Assembly (NCBI GenBank): GCA_013693915.1 | Contig: CP059264.1 | Location: forward strand, 2,210,639 to 2,216,033 | DNA from: Dechloromonas sp. | Lineage (GTDB): Bacteria; Pseudomonadota; Gammaproteobacteria; Burkholderiales; Rhodocyclaceae | Length of the DNA stretch: 5,395 nt | Direction: 5' to 3' | Shown here: positions 1-5,395 of the stretch, piece after piece | How positions within the stretch are numbered: the stretch's first letter is position 1 | Layout: each line of letters begins with the position of its first letter | Notes under the pieces: model-generated | Databases searched by the model: none | What the model was told of the DNA's origin: nothing | What the model saw: only the letters and a program-made list of their open reading frames with translations | Translations under genes and position numbers: made by a program

Positions 1-274
1 CGTTGTGAGCGATGAAGAGCCGGCCCTGCAGCCGGCGCAAGGTTTCGTCGGCAACATCGGCAAAGGCCGGCGCGTCGGCCACCAGCGCGTTGCTGATCCC
101 GGTAAGTTGTTCGATGAACGGCGGGATGCGGGTGCCAGGGTTGACCAGTTGCTGCCACTCGCGCACCGCTCCGTCCGCATCGACTTCGATGATGCCTATT
201 TCGGTGATGCGGTCGCTGGTGGCGGTGGCGCCGGTGGTTTCGAGGTCGACGAAGGCCAGGGCCCGGGCAGTCAT
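1..274 (-). CDS. DnaQ-like 3'-5' exonuclease, N-terminal part (runs off window)
   Basis: Predicted DEDD-family exonuclease, the fold of the DNA polymerase III epsilon subunit, which removes nucleotides from DNA or RNA 3' ends using two metal ions. The 91 visible residues start MTARALAFVDLETTG, where D10 and E12 are the ExoI metal ligands. They continue with the usual VNPGTRIPPFIEQLTGI segment (about residues 44-60) and end at the beginning of ExoII (LFIAHN, 86-91). The ExoII aspartate and the ExoIII motif lie outside the window. The start is the ATG at 272-274, which puts ExoI at its normal distance from the N-terminus; I see no clear ribosome binding site. The start lies nine bases after the stop of the HD-GYP gene, so co-transcription and perhaps translational coupling are likely. 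Whether this is a stand-alone exonuclease, a true epsilon subunit or a fusion with a GIY-YIG nuclease domain cannot be told. The fold call is firm; the cellular role is open. Confidence 0.88.
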   Translation of the reverse strand, partial: MTARALAFVDLETTGATATSDRITEIGIIEVDADGAVREWQQLVNPGTRIPPFIEQLTGISNALVADAPAFADVADETLRRLQGRLFIAHN

Positions 275-283
275 CGGCGACTG

Positions 284-1504
284 TCAGATCGTCTGCGTCG
301 CTGCGCGCAAGCTGCGGTCGAGGTCATCCCGGGCGAGGGCGACGATGTCCGGATCGAGAATTCCCTTGCTAGCGAACTCTCCCAGGGTGCACGAAATTTC
401 GTCCAGCCGCTGCGCGCCGCGGTAGGGGCGCACCTGCGCCAGCGCCTGGAAGACGTCGGCGACGGCAACAATGCGCGCTTCCGGGGCCAGTGTCGCCGCC
501 GAGCGGCGGAACGGGTAGCCGTGGCCATTGAGCGCTTCGTGGTGAAAGGCGGCCCATTCGGCAACCGTCTCCAGCCCGGGGACATGGCGCAGGATCTGGA
601 AGGTTTCGAAGCTGTGCCGTTCCATGACCGAGAATTCGGCGACCGTCAGACGCGCCGGCTTCTCGACGATTTCGTCCGGCACGCAGAGCTTGCCGATGTC
701 GTGCATCAGTCCGGCGATTTCCATCTTGGCCAGCGAATCCGGCGCGAACCCCATGCGCTCGCCGAGGTAGCGTGAGAGTTGCGCGACCCCGAGCGAGTGG
801 GACGCGGTGAAGTGACTCTTGGCATCGACGATGCTTGAGATCAGGCGCGCCACGTGGCGAAACTGCGGGAATTCGATGGTGACTCCCCACAACGGCAAAT
901 CAAGCTCGTTCAGGTAGGTCTGCACGTGGCGTGGCACCAGGGAGATCCAGAACGCCTCGCGCGATGACGCTGCCAGAAAGGCATCGACCACATCCGGCTG
1001 CAGCACAGAACCCGACAGCGCGGAAATCTCGCCGCAGATGTCCGTGCTGTGGAACAGCGGGTTTTCCAGGCCATGCCGCAGCAACAGCGTATCGACCCGG
1101 TCGCCCAGAAGAATCAGGTTGCTGTCGATGGCGTCGGCCTCGCCGAGACCGGCCGGCAGTTCGGTCCACGGCGTGTGGTGGTGGCGGACGGCGTTGGCGA
1201 GCAGCGACAGGTGGGCGAACGGCTGCATGAGCTGGAAGGCGCGCTCGCAATGGGCCTGCTTGTCCACGCCAGGGTCGTCCGAGACCAGCCGGCGGTGCTC
1301 GGCGGTGGACGAAACTCCCATATCATGCAAAAGCCCGGCAAAGACAAGATTCTCCAGGCGCGCTTCGGGCAGGCCGAGCACCAGCGCCGTCTCGCGGGCG
1401 ATCATGGCAACGCGCTTGCCGTGCTGGAAATCGCTGACGCCGACCAGGTCAAGGGCGTCCGAGACGGCAAACACGGCACTCTTCAGGTTGATCGTGATGG
1501 GCAT
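284..1504 (-). CDS. Tandem HD / HD-GYP domain phosphohydrolase (putative cyclic-dinucleotide phosphodiesterase)
   Basis: A 406-residue soluble protein with no visible signal peptide or membrane segment. The C-terminal half is an HD-GYP domain, a family that hydrolyses cyclic di-GMP or related dinucleotides. It has H236, H268-D269 in HDIGK, VPDEIVEKP (275-283), H297, HHEALNGHGYP (321-331) and D350 in VADVFQALAQVRPYR. The N-terminal half (about 20-145) is a second HD domain with H28, H60-D61 (LLHDMG), H85, HHH at 108-110 and D135, but no GYP motif. The domains are joined by about 80 residues with no motif I recognise. No receiver, PAS or GAF domain is present, so the input signal is unknown. 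The ATG at 1502-1504 is the only usable start before an in-frame upstream TGA; the ribosome binding site is weak. Two positions of the HD-GYP signature differ from the usual form: Asn326 where DG is typical, and Gln353 where FDAL is typical. Activity and substrate are therefore inferred. It leads an apparent operon with the exonuclease gene. Confidence 0.9.
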   Translation of the reverse strand: MPITINLKSAVFAVSDALDLVGVSDFQHGKRVAMIARETALVLGLPEARLENLVFAGLLHDMGVSSTAEHRRLVSDDPGVDKQAHCERAFQLMQPFAHLSLLANAVRHHHTPWTELPAGLGEADAIDSNLILLGDRVDTLLLRHGLENPLFHSTDICGEISALSGSVLQPDVVDAFLAASSREAFWISLVPRHVQTYLNELDLPLWGVTIEFPQFRHVARLISSIVDAKSHFTASHSLGVAQLSRYLGERMGFAPDSLAKMEIAGLMHDIGKLCVPDEIVEKPARLTVAEFSVMERHSFETFQILRHVPGLETVAEWAAFHHEALNGHGYPFRRSAATLAPEARIVAVADVFQALAQVRPYRGAQRLDEISCTLGEFASKGILDPDIVALARDDLDRSLRAATQTI

Positions 1505-1534
1505 CGAACGCTCGGTCGGGCTGCGAACAGAACA

Positions 1535-1543
1535 AGCATACCA
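1535..1543 (-). promoter_or_regulatory. Possible extended -10 promoter for the HD-GYP gene
   Basis: Read on the minus strand, this is TGG followed by TATGCT, resembling an extended -10 element (TGn plus TATAAT, four of six core matches). Transcription would begin near 1528, leaving a leader of about 24 bases before the ATG. No good -35 is present at normal spacing, which extended -10 promoters can tolerate. The call rests on a short, imperfect match. Confidence 0.25.
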
Positions 1544-1645
1544 TCACCACGGGCTGCTGAAATGACGTTCAAAGGGAACGGTTCGCAGATCATCATGCGC
1601 CGGTGCGGAACGTGCCGGTCGATCGCCGCATCGACGGGCGCAAAG

Positions 1646-2140
1646 TCAGGGTCCGGCAGCGATTGCGGCGGCGAAGAGGAGCGCAAGGAACAGCAGCGAC
1701 AAGGCGGCCACCGGCCACCGGCACAAGGCTGCGGCGAACGGCCAGGAACGCTTGCCGGTGGCAAGTGCCTTGCGCATGGCGAAATCCAGCGCAACGGCGG
1801 AGCCGTCGCCCTCGGGTGTCCGGCAAGCGCTGCCCCCGGCGGGTGAGCCCGCTGGCGAGCAGCGTCCCTGCGGCAATCGGCCGCAGCGCCGACCACGGGT
1901 GTACGACGTCAGGGCATCGGGCCAGCGGCGCCCGGGAGCGACGAGATACAGCGTACAGCGCCCACGGGATGAACTTCAGGCCATCGCCATCAGCAGCCAC
2001 GGTACCGCCATTCCCGCCGGCGCCCGCGCCTCGGGCGCGCTCGCAGCGGCTTCCCGGCGCGGCGCAGGATGTGCAGCATCAACAGCGTGCTGGCGATGGA
2101 CGAGACGGTGGCCACGGTGTTGCTCAGCCTGTATGGGCAT
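1646..2140 (-). pseudogene. Possible remnant of a small membrane-protein gene with several frameshifts
   Basis: Coding-like pieces follow one another on the minus strand but change frame. In order they are LSNTVATVSSIASTLLMLHI (from about 2127), MAVPWLLMAMA then a TGA (2011-1976), LKFIPWALYAV one base out of phase (from 1979), LYLVAPGRRWPDALTS (from 1951, back in the earlier frame), and a final open stretch with ALDFAMRKALATGKRSWP and the hydrophobic helix WPVAALSLLFLALLFAAAIA, ending in a TGA at 1646-1648. The hydrophobic pieces would give about three membrane helices, and the last stretch uses codons like the neighbouring genes. The left bound is that TGA; the right bound is the first ATG upstream of the pieces and is a guess. 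I do not recognise a family. Alternatives are chance hydrophobicity in non-coding DNA, or indel errors in an intact gene, although the flanking genes read through cleanly. Confidence 0.35.
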
Positions 2141-2367
2141 CCTCGACGGCAAATTGCTTGTCCCCTGCCTGGTCGAGTTCGCCGCTGCCTGTGGCGAGAC
2201 GCTGGCGCGGGCGCACGCCCGCTCGGGGACGCCGTGGCGATCAGTCCGTCCCCGGGCAGCGGCCCGCAGTTTGCCACCGCCCTTTGCCGCTTCGCACGCC
2301 CGTACGCCGAACAAAACGGGCGCGACCGCGCGCAACTGGAGCCCGCCATCGCCGCAGACGGTCGCCA

Positions 2368-2397
2368 TTGCACCCAGTTGGCAGCCAATCGTATATA
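2368..2397 (+). promoter_or_regulatory. Candidate sigma70 promoter of the RND efflux operon
   Basis: TTGCAC (2368-2373, four of six matches to TTGACA) is followed 18 bases later by TATATA (2392-2397, five of six matches to TATAAT). Transcription would start near 2404-2406, giving a leader of about 50 bases before the adaptor's GTG. The AT-rich patch stands out in otherwise GC-rich sequence. I see no clear regulator operator palindrome overlapping it. Confidence 0.5.
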
Positions 2398-2441
2398 GTT
2401 CCGTGCCGCAGTCTTGCCTGCCAATTCACCGAAACTTCAAC

Positions 2442-2447
2442 AAGGAG
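2442..2447 (+). promoter_or_regulatory. Ribosome binding site fixing the adaptor's GTG start
   Basis: AAGGAG lies seven bases before the GTG at 2455-2457. The frame is open far upstream, so this site, together with the lipoprotein signal that follows directly, decides the start. A second GTG at 2461 would be 13 bases away, which is less good. Confidence 0.8.
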
Positions 2448-2454
2448 CCGCGCC

Positions 2455-3567
2455 GTGTCCGTGAACGTTGCCACCAAGCGAACTGCTTTTCTATCCGGAA
2501 CGAACGCCTTGCTGACGCTCACCACGTTGGTTCTGCTGGCGGCCTGTCAGCGCGCTGACGAAGCATCGGCGCCGGAGATACGCCCGGTGCGCGTGACCAC
2601 CATCGAAAACCGTTCCGCCAGTGGCAGCGTATCGCTGACCGGAACCGTGCAGGCACAGACCGAAATCAACCAGTCGTTCCGCATCGACGGGCGACTGATC
2701 GAGCGCATGGTGGACATCGGCGACAGCGTAAAACCCGGCCAGCTTGTCGCCCGGCTCGATCCGCAGAACGAAGAGAGCAGCCTGCAGTCGGCGCGTGCGC
2801 AACTGTCCGCAGCGCAGGCCCAGTTGGTCGAGGCGCGCACCAACCACGCGCGAATGCGCGACCTGGTCGCCCAGGACGCGGTGCCCCGCGCTTCGTTCGA
2901 CCAGGCCGTGGCGGCGCTCAAGACGGCCGAGTCGCAGGTCGAGTCGGTGCAGTCGCAGGTGAACCTGGCGCAGAACCGCCTGAGCTACACGCGGCTCATG
3001 TCCGACGTGGCCGGCGTCGTGACGGCGCGCGGAGCGGAACCCGGCGAAGTCGTTTCGGTCGGACGCATGATCGTGCAGGTGGCGCGCGAGGGCGCGCGCG
3101 ATGCGGTTTTCGACGTGCCGGGCCGCGTCAAGGACGTCGCTCCGAAGAATCCGGAGATCACGGTGGCGTTGACCGACGACCCGCGAGTGACGGTTACTGG
3201 CCGGATTCGGGAAGTCGCGCCGCGCGCGGATCCGGTGACCGGCACCTTCGCCGTGCGCGTACGCCTCATCGACCCGCCGCCGGCCATGCGCCTGGGCAGC
3301 ACCGTTACCGGCAGGATGCAGTTGCCCGAGGCGCTCGCCATCGAGGTGCCGGCCTCGGCGCTGGTACGCGCCGACGGCAAGACCGCGGTATGGGTGGTCG
3401 ACAAGGCTTCGAGCACCGTATCGCTGCGCAACATCCAGCTCGGCGGGGGCGACGCCACCACCGTGCAGGTGGCCGCGGGACTGAATCCGGGCGACGTCGT
3501 CGTCACCGCCGGCGTCCAAGCGCTGCGCCCGGGCCAGAAGGTGCGCGTACCGGAGACCCGCTCGTGA
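2455..3567 (+). CDS. RND efflux periplasmic adaptor (membrane fusion protein), lipoprotein
   Basis: Links an inner-membrane RND permease to an outer-membrane channel. The 370-residue protein has a lipoprotein signal peptide with lipobox LAAC, giving lipidation at Cys31; the next residue is Gln rather than the Asp of AcrA. Then follow a beta-barrel strand (IRPVRVTTIE, 42-51), the first lipoyl half (about 65-102, IDGRLIERMVDIGDSVKPGQ), an alpha-hairpin (about 106-178, rich in Ala, Gln and Glu), the second lipoyl half (LMSDVAGVVTARGAEPGEVV, from 181), a beta-barrel domain and a membrane-proximal domain ending VTAGVQALRPGQKV. At the hairpin tip, RMRDLVAQDAVPRASFDQA aligns with the AcrA tip: R133 and L137 match the Arg and Leu of the RLS motif, but the Ser position is Pro144. 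Length is typical. The frame stays open for about 850 bases upstream, but that part is arginine-rich and not protein-like. The stop overlaps the permease start. Substrate is unknown. Confidence 0.93.
   Translation: MSVNVATKRTAFLSGTNALLTLTTLVLLAACQRADEASAPEIRPVRVTTIENRSASGSVSLTGTVQAQTEINQSFRIDGRLIERMVDIGDSVKPGQLVARLDPQNEESSLQSARAQLSAAQAQLVEARTNHARMRDLVAQDAVPRASFDQAVAALKTAESQVESVQSQVNLAQNRLSYTRLMSDVAGVVTARGAEPGEVVSVGRMIVQVAREGARDAVFDVPGRVKDVAPKNPEITVALTDDPRVTVTGRIREVAPRADPVTGTFAVRVRLIDPPPAMRLGSTVTGRMQLPEALAIEVPASALVRADGKTAVWVVDKASSTVSLRNIQLGGGDATTVQVAAGLNPGDVVVTAGVQALRPGQKVRVPETRS
3552..3555 (+). promoter_or_regulatory. Ribosome binding site for the permease, inside the adaptor gene
   Basis: GGAG lies eight bases before the GTG at 3564-3566. 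It supports this start, which overlaps the adaptor's stop in a GTGA arrangement and suggests coupled translation of the two subunits. Confidence 0.6.
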
Positions 3568-5395
3568 TCGGACCGAACCTGTCGGAATGGGCGCTGAACA
3601 AGCGCTCGCTGGTCGTCTTTCTGATGATCCTGGCCGTGGTGGCCGGCGTCATGTCCTTCTTCAAGCTGGGGCGTGGCGAGGACCCGGCGTTCACCACGCG
3701 CACGATGGTCGTCGGCGCCGGCTGGCCCGGCGCCACGGTGGATGAGACCATGAAGCAGGTGACCGAGCGGCTCGAGCGCACGCTGCAGGAGACCGACTAC
3801 CTCGACCGCTTGCGCAGCTACACGATCGCCGGGCAGACGACGATCTTCGTCGACCTGAAGCAATCGACGCCGCCTCAGAAGGTTCCCGACATCTGGTACC
3901 AGGTGCGCAAAAACATCGGCGACATGCGCCATACGCTGCCGCAGGGCGTGCTCGGGCCGTTTCTCAACGATGACTTCGGCGACACTTTCGGCATTATCTA
4001 TGGGTTCACCGCCGACGGCTTCGGTTTCCGCGAACTGCGCGACCACGTCGAGGCGGCGCGCTCGCGGCTGCTGCAATTGCCGGACGTATCGAAGATCGAA
4101 GTCATGGGCGCGCAGGACGAGCAGATCTTCATCGAGTTCTCCACCGAGCGGCTGGCCGGCCTGCGCCTGAACCTGAACCAGATCATCGCCACGCTGCAGG
4201 CGCAGAACCTGGTGCGCCCGGTCGGCACGATGCAGGGCGAGCGGGAGCGGGTGTTCCTGCGCGTGTCCGGCGCCTTCGACTCCGAGCGCGACATCGAAGC
4301 GGTGAACATCGTCGCCGGCGAGCGCATCTACCGCTTGGGCGACATCGCCACGGTGCGCCGCGGCTTCACCGACCCGCCGCAGCCGATGTTCCGTGTCAAC
4401 GGCAAGCCGGCCATCGGCTTGGCCATCGCCATGCGCGACGCCGGCGACATCCTGGCGCTCGGCGAGAACGTGCGCCAGGAGATGGCCGAGATCAAGGCCA
4501 ACCTGCCCATCGGCATTGAGCCGGTGCTGGTCGCCGACCAGGCTGTCACGGTGGACCATGCCATCAACGACTTCATGACCTCGCTGTGGCAGGCGATCAT
4601 CATCATTCTGGCGTGCAGCTTCGTCAGCCTGGGCGTGCGCCCGGGCGCCGTGGTGGCGCTGGCCATCCCGCTGACGCTGGCCATCGTCTTCGCGGTCATG
4701 GACGTGGCCAACATCGACCTGCATCGCATTTCGCTGGGCGCGCTGATTATTGCGCTGACCCTGCTGGTCGACGACGCGATGACCACGGTCGACGCGATGC
4801 TGCGCCGGCTGGGTGCCGGCGATAGCCCGGACCAGGCCGCGACCTTTGCCTACCGCACACTGGCCGCGCCGATGCTGATCGGCACGCTGGTGACGATCGC
4901 CAGCTTCGTGCCGATCGGCTTTGCCAAAAGCTCGGCGGGCGAGTACACCTTCTCGATCTTCTCGGTGGTCGCCATCTCTCTGATCGTCAGCTGGCTGGTA
5001 GCGGTGATCTTCGCTCCGCTGATTGGCAAGGCGCTGCTGAAGGTGCCCAAGCAGCAGGGAGAGGGCCAGCCGGGCAAGCTGCTGCAGGTTTACAGCGCCT
5101 TCGTGCAGGGCGCAATCCGCATGAAGTGGCTGACCATCGGCCTCACGCTCGGCGCCTTCGTTGTCGCGGCGCTGCTGTCGGGCCAGGTGTCGCGACAGTT
5201 CTTTCCGGCCAGCGACCGGCCCGAACTGACGGTGGACCTGACGCTGCGCCAGAACGCATCGATCTTCGCGACGGAACAGGAGGTCAAGCGACTGGAAGAG
5301 ATCCTGAAGACCGACCCCGACGTCGACCACTTCAGCAGCTACGTCGGTCGCGGTGCGATCCGCTTCATCCTGACGCTGAACGTGCAGTTGGCCAA
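3564..5395 (+). CDS. RND efflux permease, AcrB/AcrD/AcrF family, N-terminal 610 residues (runs off window)
   Basis: Inner-membrane proton/substrate antiporter that forms the trimeric motor of a tripartite exporter with the adjacent adaptor. Visible parts in order: a short cytoplasmic start (NLSEWALNKRS), helix TM1 (about 16-33), the first periplasmic porter and docking region (about 35-338, opening GRGEDPAFTTRTMVV), TM2 to TM4 (about 341-410), TM5 (433-456), TM6 (463-485), TM7 (521-540), and the start of the second periplasmic region (FFPASDRPELTVDL). TM4 carries LLVDDAM with D403 and D404, matching AcrB D407/D408 of the proton relay; the lysine on TM10 is beyond the window. Sequences such as ISLGALIIAL and the GxxEDPxF opening resemble the subgroup of HAE-1 pumps common in proteobacteria with two-gene adaptor-permease operons. 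Family length is about 1,020-1,050 residues. The GTG start overlaps the adaptor's stop and has a GGAG upstream. Drug specificity cannot be read from this fragment. Confidence 0.95.
   Translation, partial: MIGPNLSEWALNKRSLVVFLMILAVVAGVMSFFKLGRGEDPAFTTRTMVVGAGWPGATVDETMKQVTERLERTLQETDYLDRLRSYTIAGQTTIFVDLKQSTPPQKVPDIWYQVRKNIGDMRHTLPQGVLGPFLNDDFGDTFGIIYGFTADGFGFRELRDHVEAARSRLLQLPDVSKIEVMGAQDEQIFIEFSTERLAGLRLNLNQIIATLQAQNLVRPVGTMQGERERVFLRVSGAFDSERDIEAVNIVAGERIYRLGDIATVRRGFTDPPQPMFRVNGKPAIGLAIAMRDAGDILALGENVRQEMAEIKANLPIGIEPVLVADQAVTVDHAINDFMTSLWQAIIIILACSFVSLGVRPGAVVALAIPLTLAIVFAVMDVANIDLHRISLGALIIALTLLVDDAMTTVDAMLRRLGAGDSPDQAATFAYRTLAAPMLIGTLVTIASFVPIGFAKSSAGEYTFSIFSVVAISLIVSWLVAVIFAPLIGKALLKVPKQQGEGQPGKLLQVYSAFVQGAIRMKWLTIGLTLGAFVVAALLSGQVSRQFFPASDRPELTVDLTLRQNASIFATEQEVKRLEEILKTDPDVDHFSSYVGRGAIRFILTLNVQLA

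Larger units (their letters stand above)
1505..2454. other. Gap of about 950 bases without an intact gene
   Basis: The open frames on both strands here translate mostly to arginine-, alanine- and proline-rich sequence, as expected of non-coding frames in GC-rich DNA. The exception is a series of hydrophobic pieces on the minus strand between about 1646 and 2140, annotated separately as a possible pseudogene. The ends hold candidate promoters for the two flanking, divergent units. I see nothing recognisable in 2141-2367. No tRNA, insertion-sequence ends, long repeats or hairpin with a T-run were found by eye. Confidence 0.5.

Noticed and set aside
5..775. A plus-strand frame of 256 codons over the exonuclease and HD-GYP genes
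   Set aside because: It is antisense to two genes with intact catalytic motifs, and its translation has no recognisable feature.
1705..1722. A short tandem repeat of CCACCGG
   Set aside because: Only two copies are present, and it falls within the apparent coding remnant, so it is likely chance in GC-rich sequence.
1049..1846. A plus-strand frame of 265 codons opposite the start of the HD-GYP gene
   Set aside because: It is antisense to the N-terminal HD domain and continues into the gap with low-complexity composition and no motif.
1990..2424. A minus-strand frame of 144 codons read as one intact gene
   Set aside because: Most of it is Arg/Ala/Pro-rich, and only a stretch of about 25 residues looks protein-like. 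That stretch is better explained as one piece of the frameshifted remnant.
1603..2454. An in-frame extension of 284 codons upstream of the adaptor, making a 654-residue protein
   Set aside because: The extension is arginine- and proline-rich without protein-like pattern. The lipoprotein signal and the AAGGAG site place the true start at 2455.
2985..5330. A 781-codon open frame on the minus strand, opposite the adaptor and permease
   Set aside because: Its translation is rich in Arg, His, Gln, Asp and Ala with no domain or hydrophobic pattern, and it lies opposite two genes with clear family motifs. Long antisense frames are usual in GC-rich genes.

Overview
The window is GC-rich bacterial DNA with dense coding, strong G/C preference at third codon positions and Gram-negative envelope genes. 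The protein styles (a DnaQ-like exonuclease beside an HD-GYP protein, and a lipoprotein adaptor with an AcrB-type pump) fit a proteobacterium, most likely a betaproteobacterium. That placement is an impression from the sequences, not a search result.

Left part (1-1504), minus strand: a two-gene unit. The first gene encodes a 406-residue protein with two HD phosphohydrolase domains, the second a C-terminal HD-GYP domain of the cyclic-dinucleotide phosphodiesterase type. Nine bases after its stop begins a DnaQ-like 3'-5' exonuclease, of which only the first 91 residues are in the window.

Middle part (1505-2454): about 950 bases with no intact gene. On the minus strand, roughly 1646-2140, short hydrophobic coding-like pieces lie in different frames and look like the remains of a small membrane-protein gene. 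A weak promoter for the HD-GYP gene lies at the left end of this gap, and a reasonable sigma70-type promoter for the rightward genes lies at the right end.

Right part (2455-5395), plus strand: a drug-efflux-type RND operon. A lipoprotein periplasmic adaptor (370 residues, GTG start, good ribosome binding site) overlaps by four bases the start of an AcrB/AcrD/AcrF-family permease, which runs off the window after about 610 of an expected 1,000 or more residues. Adaptor and permease would form a proton-driven tripartite exporter with an outer-membrane channel that is not in the window. No regulator gene is visible next to the pump.

I see no RNA gene, CRISPR array, insertion sequence or phage element. 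The contents are mostly familiar families. The points worth a second look are the altered signature positions in the HD-GYP domain, the complete metal-ligand set in the first HD domain, and the decayed stretch upstream of the pump. I found no convincing case for a wholly new system.
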